Below, one piece after another: positions 22,956 to 35,574 of a stretch of 64,000 bases of DNA. How positions within the stretch are numbered: position 1 is the stretch's first letter; each line of letters opens with the position of its first letter. The position numbers and the translations under genes were made by a program. This stretch comes from Cercis canadensis (taxonomy: Eukaryota > Streptophyta > Magnoliopsida > Fabales > Fabaceae). Location of the stretch: contig QAOA01003368.1 in the NCBI GenBank assembly GCA_003255065.1, positions 1,175,321 to 1,239,320 of the forward strand, given 5' to 3'. Under the pieces are notes generated by a model. That model was not told the origin of the DNA. It ran no database searches and saw only the letters and a list, made by a program, of their open reading frames with translations.

Positions 22956-23630
22956 AATGAAAATGAAACTCTACACAAAATTTTAGATCATTAAGTTATT
23001 GACACCAACAAATAAGTCGATAAATAACCATATAACTAGAACGATAAATGCAAATAAATTGATTTTATTGATATTTTTACATCTCATTTAAGAGATGCAG
23101 AAAGTGGGTCTAATATATATTTAAACAGATCTAGTTTAATTCAGATATTTTGTACAAATGTAACAAAAAATAATGAGAATATCATTTCTTATAAATGCCT
23201 TATATCTTATATATGAAATTTGTGTGAGCATAATGTGTGCATGTTGAAGGTAATTAATGTCATTTTTATCTGATAATAGGGAATTTGATAAANAATGAAA
23301 ATGAAACTCTACACAAAATTTTAGATCATTAAGTTATTGACACCAACAAATAAGTCGATAAATAACCATATAACTAGAACGATAAATGCAAATAAATTGA
23401 TTTTATTGATATTTTTACATCTCATTTAAGAGATGCAGAAAGTGGGTCTAATATAGATTTAAACAGATCTAGTTTAATTCAGATATTTTGTACAAATGTA
23501 ACAAAAAATAATGAGAATATCATTTCTAATAAATGCCTTATATCTTATATATGAAATTTGTGTGAGCATAATGTGTGCATGTTGAAGGTAATTAATGTCA
23601 TTTTTATCTGATAATAGGGAATTTGATAAA
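22956..23630. repeat. Two 337-bp direct copies around an N
   Basis: Positions 22956-23292 and 23294-23630 are nearly identical (about two differences) and abut the single N at 23293. It is probably unmerged overlapping contig ends, not a biological duplication. Confidence 0.88.
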
Positions 23631-26600
23631 GGAACGGGAACTTGAGAATGAGCATATTATCAATAAACCACAAAATTATTATTATTATTTCGTTATAATG
23701 TGAACATTATAAATACACCAATACAAAATGTGCTCACATCAAAATAATTTAAGGGATTATTATAACAACTTTATCAATATAAAATTAAATAAGAAAAAAC
23801 ACGTGTAATATTCAGTAAGTGTTACCATTTAATGATAACCAAATAACTTTTTAATTAATGGGAAATTGCCAACAAAGGTTGCGAAAGCTTTGCCTAAGTT
23901 CTACCAACCTTTAAACCATTTCCAAATTTGTGGAATCATGAAGGTGTTTGATAAACATGTAGCCAAACAATCCCTTCCAAATTCAAGGATGCAGATTAGC
24001 GGGTGTAACTACCATAGCACTCAAGCTTTGTATCTTTTCCATTTTCTTGGACTAGAAACAGCACCAGTCATTCTCATATTATCATAGTAGTGGTGACTGG
24101 TGTGGTGACCCTTACCTTTCAGAAATATTATTAAGCACGTGCCACCTTTATTCCAACAATGACTCACCAACACGTGTACACTTATGGATTCTTGGAGACT
24201 TTCGAGGTCCAAGATTTCATTTTCAATAGCACAGACCATTTTCTTTTTGCCTTTTCGCAAAACACATATTTCTTGCGTGGCCCTAACAATTTGGTTTTCT
24301 TAAATTTTTGTTTTTGTCATATGCAAATGCAATGCACATAATCTATAATAATCTTTTCCTCTACGCAAAGAAGGTTAAGGGACTATCATGGAGGGACAGG
24401 TACCTCTGTCATGTCGGTTCACACTCATTACTGCACTCTAGCTAGCTATCGTTGATTTGGTTAAAGCTTGAAGCTTTTATGTTACTTTCTAAGTTTTAGC
24501 ACGTGTTCTCTATATAATTACCTCACAATCTTTTCCTAAATTGATAGAATATATTGCAGAAGAACACGATGCAAATTAATTATTCTCTAATTTTATAATT
24601 GATTTTTATGTTTTGTTTGGACAGAATAATTTATATTTCTTTAGGACAAAAGGAAAAGATATGGGGAAAAAAATTTTGGTTGTTATAAATTTTTCAGCAT
24701 TTTTTAGTATTAAGGAATTATTTTGAAGTAGTAGTAGTATGAAACTAGTTAGTTACACCTACTTATCTACTATAGTAGAAAAAGCATTTGTAAAACTAAT
24801 AATAAGTATTACATAGAAAGACCTTACAGTGACATACTTGGATTGTTCGATGATCTTTCACATATCTTAGAAAAATGAGTATTCTCAAGCTTTGCTTACT
24901 AATTAATTTCTCTATATATCATGGAGAAAATCAAAGGGTTGGTCCAATAATTTGGCAAAAGTAAGCATGTAATTTTTTGTTTTTTTTGTTACAATTTTGG
25001 GTTTAAACACCAAACTCATAAATTTTAAAGACAATCTTAATATCATTCAGCCACAAGTTATTTAGTGTGAGCATGTAATATATAATTAAATTATCAAGCT
25101 AAATTTCTTGGGGTTCGGCATAAAGAATTTTCTCCTAATTTCTTAATCCCTACAAGAAGGCCAACCTTTAATCGGATTGAGGTACAACTACATACAAATT
25201 GAGTAAGCTAGCTGGGCCTAACACCACTAAATTGCAATACCAATAAAAGAAAAAGAAAAAAAAAATGCCTTCGTATGTTATAAAATTTAATTTTAATTTT
25301 TTTTTTATTTACACTTGAGGTATCCTTTCACTCTTCTGGATATGGGATTAATTGATCAATGTTCGTGATGAAAGCATTAACCGATAAATTTAAATGTGTG
25401 TGGACATATTAAGGGTATGAAATTGATTTAATTTTAATAGATAATAAAGCCTTTTAGTTAGAACTTTTATTGTCACCATGAGAAAATCAATTATGAACAT
25501 GTTAGCTAAAAGTATATATATAAAAAAAAAAAAAAAGAATAGAAAAAATGATAGTAGTACAGTGATGTGCACGGTATGTACCATCTAATTTGTTAAAAGA
25601 GTAAAATGTAATTAGATTCTAGGTTACTCAATAAGGATAGTAATTTTTTTTTTCTCTTCCCTCAAATGTATTATATATTAACAATTCCTCTTGTGTACTC
25701 TGAGTTCAACTATACCTTATCCACAAAAATATTAAATAACAACCTTTTCCCTTCAGATAAGGAATTCATTACCATCTAGCATAAGACAATGTCGCCCATT
25801 GGCCACCATCACCAAATTAATTAAATATAGCTCGTACCTTTCTTGTTTGAATTCTTTGTTAGCACAGCTAAAACAAAAATTAACTTATAATTATATGACC
25901 AAGTTCTATTTTGGTGGATTACTTTCCAATTTGGTAGTGTTCCACACATGAATTACGTTTTTGTTTTTATTAATTTGACCATGGATGTTACTAGACTTTT
26001 TCATAGCTTCTTAGATGACGTCATGAAAAATGTTTAATTATTGGTGGTAGATAAGCTACTTCCCCCAATAACGTTATATCACTCTCTTCTTAAAAGGTTA
26101 TAGTGAGATTTATTTTTTCAAATTGATATTATTATGAAGATTTAAAAAAAAAAAGAATCACTCAACATGAGTTTGAACAGTTAATTTTTTATAAATTAAA
26201 TAAAGAGAGTAATATAAAAAAAGTGTCAATAAAATATAATGCATAATAATAATTTTTTTTGACATAGTTAAATTCAAATTCTATCAATTATTTTAGAATT
26301 TGACCTCTATACATTACGTAATTTAGTTTTTTGAAATTTTTGTAACACTAATTTTTAAATATAGATCTCACCATAATCTATTCAATGAAAGAAGTGTAAC
26401 GCTACGCCTTAAATAACTTAGGAAGTAGCAGCCACCTTATCTATTTATTCCAAAGAGATGCTCTTATTTGTTTTTTAAGTTGGTTTGGCTGATTGAGAAA
26501 AAGTCACTGTGTTCATAATTCATTACTCGTTTTAGTAATTTTTCTTTTGCAGCTCCGAATTGTCGGCTGCCGAAATTATTTTAGTAGAAGGATTCTTCCC

Positions 26601-28449
26601 CTTTTTTTTTTCAAAAAATAAAAATAAAATTGAAATGTGAAATAGTAGCCAATTTTTCTTTTTCACATTTAAGTGTAAAATTGAATTATATTATGACTTA
26701 ATATAATGTGGTTGTTGAACTTGAAAGATGACATAAACCCGCGTGATTGTAGCCTATGTGATTAGTCTGCACTAATGTTTAAAATGATAAATGTACAATT
26801 TTTCAAAGGAATATAGTAATAGAATTTGTCGTCAACGATTAAGTCCATGTTTGGGGGCTCCCAAAACATGCACTAACTTTTATTATTATAATTCTAAAAC
26901 TGTTTCTCTTCACATTTTTAATGGTAATAAATTTTTTTGTTGATATCTATAATAAAAGAAGAAGAAGAACGTGGTAACATAAGATATGGGTAAGAAAAAG
27001 AAGTATAAAACGAAAAAGAAAATCAACGACATGGATAAACACTAATATGTATCTTACCACAAAATATTCCCAAGCAAATTTGGATATGTACAAAAATCTA
27101 AAATGGGAATGGGATTATTGCACTGTAGGTTTGTTGGCTGGAATAGATAGAATAAGGTCAGGTTCAATGGTCAAATCTGAAAGGGACCCAAAAACAATTC
27201 GAAAAAGTGACACACTACTTGATACTTGATTAAATTTTAAATGGGACCGAAGACATGGACGCGCGTGCCAAATTGGTAATTCCAAGATGTTGTGAAAGAG
27301 AAAAAGAAACAAAAAGAAAACATTGATAACTTCCTTGAAACTGTTTGATAAACTGAATATGGATAAGAGGACAATTTAGTATTCTAATTACTTATTTTAG
27401 TCGCTAATCAACTTCAAGTGTGAATGATCGATACTATTGTTAAAGAAGGGTAACCTCTCATGAGCTTCACTTTCTTGGAGTTAAATCACTCTTGTCAAGC
27501 AAGGAATCAATTAACTTTAAGTTATATACTTTTTTGAGGGGGTGATTTTTATCATATGAATATTAGAAAATTAGATAATCACATGCTAGAAATATGCATT
27601 ATAAGGATGCTTGACTAATAGGAAATTGGTGTGCGTTGACTAGGTAGTTGAAAAACTACATCGCAGTAGAAGCAACTTCAGAGTTGCTTATGCTTCCACG
27701 TGCTTTCAAGTTTATAATGCATATATTGAGGAGAATTTTAACTTTTGAGGTTGTACTTGCAACTCCAAACACCTGCAAGGTCTTCTGTTAGTAATTTTAA
27801 GTTTTTTTTTTGTTGTTTAATTATAGTTAAATTTTAAATTGTTTTAGCACTATATTGCTATCATATGATTTGGGAGATATGGATTTTGTTGAGGGTAATG
27901 TTCTCAAATTAGAAGAGTAGGGGAAAGTAACAATTAAGACTAGTAGGTCAAATTTTTGTTAAAGATTAACTCTAAAAAAACCTTAGCATGTTACTTCAAA
28001 AGGGATAAGCAACTTAATTTAGTAAGATCAGAGGATACAAATTAGAAATTGACAAAAAGGATCAAACGTAGGACCTATTTCATAATTTTGACTTTAAAAT
28101 AAGGTGGATGGGAAACCTACGGTCACCAAAGTTTACCCGTCTTGATATCCATATTCTCATGATAAAATGTAGCTAGCCAAAAAAAAATCAAATAGACCCA
28201 ATATAATATATATATAAACTGTAGTTACTAACAGAATTTGAAGAAAATAACTGAGCTGCGCAGTCAATATAAGTTAATAAATCTAGCCAGAAATATTTAA
28301 TTTTACTAGTTGCAAATTCGTGCAACACACGGCCAACTAAAACATAAGGAAGAGAAGACTTGTGAAGAGGGAAAAGAGAAACAAAAAAAGTAGGAGATAG
28401 TAAGTACAATGACTATAAATAACTATACTCGCACGAAAATAGTTTTTTT
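23631..28449. other. AT-rich intergenic DNA, no gene seen
   Basis: No protein-coding or RNA gene recognised on either strand. A member of the short dispersed repeat family is at about 25005-25075. Confidence 0.5.
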
Positions 28450-28452
28450 TTA

Positions 28453-29026
28453 GGATATGTTTGGGAGTTAAAATTAGGAATAAATGAGTAAATGTGTTCA
28501 TTCATTGTTTAGGAGTTCAAGATTAAAAAATGAAATAAAACCAATGAATAATCTCAAACTTAAAAAGTATTAGTACGGCATTTTTTAGGAAGTACCCGTT
28601 TCGGGTACACTCTTGAAACGCATATTTTGTCTCCAAACGCCTAGATTTTCATTTTTTATTTTTATTTTGTTATTTTTGCATTTCGAAAAGCGTCGTTTCG
28701 TCAATGAAACGCGTCCGAAACATTGAGCTATGGTGAGAGAAAAAGGCAACGTTTTGCGACTTGTAGATCCCGATCATTTGAAATGTCGTCGATTGGACAA
28801 AGGTTGAAATTAAAACTCCCTAAAATGGCATCGTTTGGATAAAGGCATAAATGAAAACGGATGGAAATGACGTCATTTTGAAAGAGGCAAAAATTGAATT
28901 TGAAGGAAACGACAACGTTTTTTAAATGCCTTGACCTCAAAATTCATTGCTTCCTTCCCCGAATCCATAATGCCCATTTCCAACAAACAAGTACCCCTAT
29001 TTTTTGAAAAACGCGATTTTTTATTC

Positions 29027-29066
<40 letters not shown>

Positions 29067-29633
29067 TGGCGTACTCGTGATGTACCCGTACTCTTATTTT
29101 TTGAAAAATGTCGTACTGGTATTTCGTACTCGTACCTGTGTTACATAGTCTCAAACCCCTTGCATTCTTTTTTTGCTTCCACTTATGTGTTCTCCCAATT
29201 TAGGAGGTTTAGAAAGGAAAGATGAGTAATTTATTATTATACCTCTATTTATTTTTTCAAATTCTTTTTCAAACAATATTTCTTATTTTATCCATTAATG
29301 TAGGACCTAAAATAAAAAATTACTCATTTTTTTAACTACTTTCTCTCTCTCTAACCAAAATATATTATATTTTTTATGTAAAAAAATTGAATCACATTCT
29401 TGAATCTTATATAAAATATATTTATTTTATAAATAAATGATAAATTTGTAAATTTATAAATTTTTATTTCTTTCATTTTCTTTCCTCTCTTTTTGTTCAT
29501 TTTATCTCTCTTTGCTCATTTTAATCATCCAAACAAAAGAGAGGAAAGTCCCTCCCATTCTCTTTCTTTTCTTTTCCTCCATTTTCTCTTGTATCCTTCC
29601 CCTTCCTTTCCACTTCAACTTCCAAACAAACCC
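28453..29633. mobile_element. Tourist-like (PIF/Harbinger) MITE, split by a hAT insertion
   Basis: The inverted ends are GGATATGTTTGGGAGTTAA on the left and, read inward on the minus strand from 29633, GGGTTTGTTTGGAAGTTGAA on the right. TTA sits on both outer flanks (28450-28452 and 29634-29636), the PIF/Harbinger target duplication. Removing the inner element leaves about 584 bp with no coding capacity. Confidence 0.7.
28560..29148 (-). mobile_element. Non-autonomous hAT-like element, copy A (nested)
   Basis: It is flanked by perfect 8-bp repeats TCTCAAAC (28552-28559 and 29149-29156). The right end, read inward on the minus strand, starts CTATGTAACACAGGTACGAG. Both ends share an AGTACGRCATTTTT block and GTACCCGT-like sequence. 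It contains a TA microsatellite (about 29032-29062) and no transposase. It is homologous to the element at 32703-33338 in the opposite orientation. Confidence 0.75.
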
Positions 29634-29636
29634 TTA

Positions 29637-30896
29637 AGTTAATATGGTGATTTCTTTCTTTGGCTAAGGAAGGGGAAGAAATTAATTTACAAAAATATTG
29701 AAAAAAAAAGTAGCATCTATATATAAATCGTTGAAAGCATCTGATTGACAAATGACACATTAAATATGACAAGGATTAGCTTTCAGCAGGGTTGCATGAT
29801 GATGTGTTCACATTCACAGCCAAGTCATTTGGTGAGAGAAAGAAAGAAACACATGCGTATGATCACTATCACTGATTCACTATAGATAGATGTTTGTGTT
29901 TTATTAATTAAAAGAAAAAAAAAATGTTTGTGGAAATTTATGGGCCCCTTGAAGTGCGAAGTATCCACGGAAAGGTTTTAATTATGTGTCATTTTCATTT
30001 GGATTGAGCAACAGGATTGTGAGTGAGTGAACTAAAGTTTTAAAGCAAATGGGAGGAATCATAATTTCTTTCTTGTTTTCTATTTTGGAGCTTTGTTACG
30101 AATGAGAGATAAAGATTTGAAAGAAGGAATTACTTGATTCCCTTGGCTACTGATTGTTAGTGTAATTAAATTTCAATTTGGTCTTTAGCTCTATCTATGA
30201 CAAAAGGAAATGACACTTGATTAGGCCGCAACTTAAGTGATAAAACTATTTAATTAATTATATATCTATCACAAAATTCAAGTAATTTTGTGAAAATTTC
30301 ATTACATTTATATTATATAATGCATACTTTAAAGTAATGTACATTATTGTGGTGCTTTTGTTTTTATTTTTTCAGTGAATAATGGGGTTTGTTTGTGAAT
30401 GATTAACAAAAAGTGAATTTAAGTGAAAAAAGTATTGAAAACATTAGCATATAAGAGGTCAATTAACTCATTCAGCATAAGCCACCAATCCTCGCCATTC
30501 TTTACTTAAATTTCTAAATGATAATAGTTTTCTTTAGTACAACCTTATTTATCATGTCAAATGCTAATAATTTCCTTTTAAGACATATTCAACACTTGAA
30601 AAAAAATTCAGAAGTAGCTAATTTATAGAACAAAAAATTTTCAAGATTAAATTGTAGATAATCCCAGTCAAAGGATAATTACTTTAAACATAGTTTTTTT
30701 TTTTTCTCTTTTTATTGGAGGCTACACGAAGACAAATGTATTTATTACTATTAACTCTTATAATATATCTCAATGAAATTCAAATATAGAGCTTCTACAA
30801 AGAAGAATTCAATGCTCAACAAATCCTTCAAATATAGCTTTTTCAAAGTAGATATATGCTCTAAAAGTAAATGTATGCATGAATACTCTTGATAAA

Positions 30897-30953
<57 letters not shown>

Positions 30954-32702
30954 ACTTGTTTATTTATGAAGAGACTGCTTTCACTTTCCTATCAAAAGTC
31001 AGCCAAGCCCTTTAGCACGAGCTCAGGTTGATTGTCAACTACTTGTGTTAAATAGAAAGTTAGTTGTAAATAAAGTTCGTTCATTTGTTAAAAATCGAAA
31101 TGAGTTTAAATTGTTGGAGTCGTATTTTTAAGAAGAGATTTATTGGTTATTGTTCTCATCTTGAATAGAGATTAATATCATATTTAAAAGGTGTGGAGCT
31201 ACCTTAAGTATAAATATAAAAAAAAAAAAAAATCAAAATACTTCACTTAAACTTTAATTCATGTTATTAACAATTTCTTCTTAGAAAGTAATATATAAAT
31301 ATCATTATAAATTCTCATGGAGAATTGTAACATGCCTTAGCTCAAAATAGGATAAATACTTCTCATCACCTTAAACTGGGGACCAAAAAAAAATAGAAAA
31401 TTAATTATTTTCAAATCCAATTAATTATGTCAATGGTTGAATCTCAATTTTTTTTTTCTTTCTTAATAAATTAAAACCCCAACTCCTGCCGCCCCCCAAA
31501 AATAAAACCTAAAATTGTTCTAAACTCTTAAAACTTTAAATAAATATTCTGTGATATAAATTATCAAGAAATTTGATGTGATTTTTTGATTAAGTTATTT
31601 TACATTTGTGGCAACGCTTATTCCAAATATAATTACGATATAAACACTTATTTTAACAACTAATCTCCCTCAAACCTTACACGATAGAAGACTTGATAAT
31701 AACGGTTAAGATCTAACGATGTGACTGATAAAGATCTTTGGGATATATAGATTGCTACTCTCATGCAACTCACCTCTGACTTTCTTGCCGTCATCCAAAT
31801 CCTCCAATCAAAATCGAAAGAGAAGACATTTTATCATCAAATTGCTCATGCCCAATACTTTCCATCGATCAAATGGAATATCACATGCACAATTAATTAA
31901 TGTCAATCCAAACGATTTCACATATCAATATCATAGAAGAGAATATTTTGCATTATGAATCCTCAAAAGCTATGGTACAAGAGTGTGCACTCACGCACGC
32001 GTGCATACTTGGAAACAATCAAGTTGGGAAGCAAAGCGTGTTTTGGCTCCCTGTGCTAGAATCACGCTTCTGAGAATCTATGGCTATAGTATGTATACGC
32101 ATCTTATTGAATTGAAGTTTGGTTTGAGTATCACTTTCCGAAAAGTGACATTCCCTTCTCTCAATCTTTATCTGTCACACAAAAAGGTTCAATGCATCTC
32201 GGTTCTCACTTACCCTTTAAAGGACTCAAAAGAATAGGAACAGTTTTCTCTTTAGAGTAATGTGCATGAACCAAAGTTAGCAAAGAAAAGTGAGATCATT
32301 GGCTTAAATTACAGTAATTTCACAAACAATCAATTAAAATGTAGCAACTTAATTGATTAATGGGGCCAAAGATGCAAACATAACTGATGTTCGGAAAGAG
32401 ATTAAGTTTGGTGTGTGAAGTAAGAGTGTTCGAGTGGAGTTGCAATTTCTATTCTTCACCCAAAGTGGACCATCATTGCGCAATTATGGGTACTGCGAAA
32501 GCTGCTGCTTCACAAAAAGCCAAAGTAAGTGCATGTGTATCCAACTTCTCGGAAGTTTCTTAGTTTCAAATTCGAATGAAACCAATTTGGATAGTGTTTG
32601 TGTGTGTAAAAGTACATATAAGGTTTTGTGATCAGTATCATTTCTACATTAATTAAAAAAAAGTATAATTTTAGTGTTACAATGATATAAAAGGGTGAGC
32701 AC
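29637..32702. other. Intergenic DNA with AT microsatellite
   Basis: A long (AT)n tract lies at about 30905-30950. No gene is recognised; 31740-32240 is less AT-rich but its frames resemble nothing known. Confidence 0.5.
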
Positions 32703-33338
32703 CTATGTTATATGGGTATAGGTACGAGTTTCATACCCATTACAGTACGAAACGTTGATGCAGCCAATTTTAAAAAAATAAGAGTACGTGTAGGCTACGT
32801 CATATATATCAAATAAGTAATAATTAACAATTATTAACTCAAAATGCAAATCATCAATTAAAATTCAAGTAATAAAATTTATCATTGATTAAGTATCATT
32901 AGTATATTATAAATCTTTTTTAATTAGACCATCACAAAAAGTCACATAAAAATGATAAACCCATAATTTAATTATCATTATTTTTTAAATTTGTTAGATG
33001 CATTAAAATTTGAATCGTTAAAAATATATTTTAAATAGTTTGTTAAAATTATAATATATAAATTAATTTAAACCCTGTAATAATTGAAGAAACTAAAAAA
33101 AAATTATTTAAAAATAGTATTGAGAAGAAACAAAACTGGCAAAAGCTCAGCAAAGCTGCAGCCTCCTAAATACAAAGTGGCAAATTCAACGGACGAGGAT
33201 GGAAATCATGGAATGATGATGTTTCGAATAAAAAAAAAAAAAAAAGGGATGTGTTTCCTTCAAAGGCATACATTTCGCGTTTAGGAGACATCTCCAAAAC
33301 GGGTACGTTGCCAAACTTCATTTTTCGATGCATTCTAG
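32703..33338 (+). mobile_element. Non-autonomous hAT-like element, copy B
   Basis: It starts CTATGTTATATGGG and ends GCATTCTAG, the CTA/TAG ends fitting hAT. It is flanked by GTGAGCAC (32695-32702) and GTGAGTAC (33339-33346), an 8-bp duplication with one mismatch. The interior matches copy A in inverse orientation, including TAAGAGTACG near one end and ACGGGTACGTTG near the other. No transposase frame is present. Confidence 0.75.
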
Positions 33339-33346
33339 GTGAGTAC

Positions 33347-35445
33347 TAAGCTACCCCTTTTAGAGGGGTAGCACTATCTCCCATCTTTAGGAGAGATTTT
33401 GAGTGGATTTTAATGAGACCCATTATGTAATTTTGGTGTCATGAAGATCTCAGAAAATCAAATCACCCAATGTTATTTAAATATCAAAATAGTTAATAGA
33501 ATTTGAGTTTAATATGGTCAAAGAAAATAAACAAATTTTGAATATGTTTTTTGGATACATTTTATTGTATCGTACTATTAATGTATTTTACAGGAAATTA
33601 ATTATTTTGACATATATTCACTGACTTAATTTTTTGAAATTTTCATAATTACACTAAAATTACTACATGGGTCTCACTTTAATCAATCCAACTAGAGGTA
33701 GAGGTAGCATAGTATTCATTAAAAGTTTTTAGTTTAAATTTTATCGATGATCTTTTACTAATAGTATCCATTAATTACAGTGCTCCCTTCCTTAAAATTG
33801 TCTTAACTTATTTACCGGGCTGTGTATTGACTAAAGAAGTTCACATCAAGACAGCCATACCAGCAAAATTTTGGCCACATATACAATCAAACTATTGTTA
33901 TATGTAGGACAAAATTACTTTAATTTTTGACAATGCCTTATTTGGATGGATGGACAAAGGGAATGACGGAGATCTTCCTACAAACAATGAAGAGTCAAAG
34001 GTCGGGTGTGAATATCCGAGTTTCGATGCTTAAGTTAGCGTAATCCGAGTTGATGATAAGTGTAATATTAGAGTGGAGTTCAAAAGTCTCTTTACCTACC
34101 ATGTGGGGGCTATTTATAGGTGAGCTTGAAGGATATGGAAGACATATGTAAGTTTGTTGGTGTGGGCCTTTGGCCGAATGGGTCAAGGGACTGTTGGGGT
34201 ATTAGGCGAAGTATTAGGGTATGTACAATTTTAAAATATAGAAAAGTGACATTGTTGCAATTAAAATTAGGAGATCAAATTAAACCTATTTTTTAAATTA
34301 AAGGACAAAATCTTACATTGTGAAACCCATTTTAATTATTAATTTGGACTAGTTTTACAATAAGATTTTCTAGAATAATTAATTAAAAGAACAAATACAC
34401 CCCATGAATGACAAAGATTTAGACTTTTGATGACTCATACATTATCCAATTCTTTTGCTTAGAAAAAGGGTATATATTATGCACGTGTATCGTACTATCC
34501 TCCTCCTTTTACTTCTGATATGGACATGCGTTGGGGACTTAAATAACTCTTGTTTGGAATTAAAATATGTTTGCACTTGCACGTACCTTCTTTTTTTACT
34601 TAGGATATCGAATTGGAAAAAGAAAGGACACAAATAGAGACTTATGCAATCTCAGACGCACGCCTCTTCTAAGAAAGCTGCTTATAAATATTTGCACTCA
34701 CATTTGCACTGTTCCTAAAGAAACAACAAAGTGTGAACTACTTTAATTAGCCAAGAAAAATAAAGTATCAACTAATTTATTAAATTAATTATTTTAATTA
34801 GCATTGCATTGAGTTAATCTATGACTAAAGGCAGTTTTAGGCCCACCATTGTTAGCTTTCAGCCGATTTTTTCGACTTAGTTGCTTATTAAACTGCATTA
34901 TTATTCGACATAACTGCGTAATCAAACTAATTTAGAACACTAATAGTTCAATTAGCAGTCTTAGAATGGTCTAACTAGACATTGACAATGATAGTTAAGA
35001 AATATAACTACTAGAGCTCGTGTGTCAATTAAATAAATTAAGATTAGGGAATGAGATGGAGACAAATTTAGTAGAGCATATGTCAAAAAGGGTGAGACAA
35101 AGGCTTCTAGAGGGGGGCTTTAGGGAAAAGAAAATTCTATGCTTGTTTTATATTGATTACATTACATGCCACGCTTCCAATTTCAAAAGACAACAACAAC
35201 ATCTACTTACATCTTGTTTCAAGAAAAGAAAAGAGGTTTCTTAGCTTTTAGAAAAAGAAAGAAAGAAAGAAAGAAAGAAAGAAGAGGTTTCCTTTATTTA
35301 TTTATTTATTTTTCTTTTGAATTGGTAGAAAGAAAAATATTTTATAGGGTAAATTCCAAGATCTCCATCTGTGTTTTGGTTCAATTTTACTTTACCAGAC
35401 ACTGCAGTTTGAAACGAAACTTTTGCTTCTTGAGATTAGGTCAAT
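33347..35445. other. Intergenic DNA, possible LTR remnant
   Basis: No gene is seen. At about 34000-34200, sequence such as GTGGGGGCTATTTATAGG resembles the promoter part of an old LTR, but no second copy, primer site or termini were found. A (GAAA)n tract lies at about 35254-35283. Confidence 0.35.
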
Positions 35446-35574
35446 TGTCATTGATATCTTTGCATTAGTCTACATACATTTATCCAGTGTCGGATGCAAA
35501 GGGGGGCCANTGTCATCGATATCTTTGCATTAGTCTACATACATTTATCCAGTGTCGGATGCAAAGGGGGGCCA
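35446..35574. repeat. Two 64-bp direct copies around an N
   Basis: Positions 35446-35509 and 35511-35574 differ at about one base and abut the single N at 35510, the same pattern as at 9825 and 23293. Confidence 0.88.

Noticed and set aside
22956-23630. Biological tandem duplication of 337 bp
   Set aside because: The copies abut an N exactly and the same pattern recurs at other Ns, so unmerged contigs are the simpler explanation.
34000-34200. Gypsy-type LTR
   Set aside because: TATTTATA and G-rich context are suggestive, but no paired repeat, primer site or target duplication was found.
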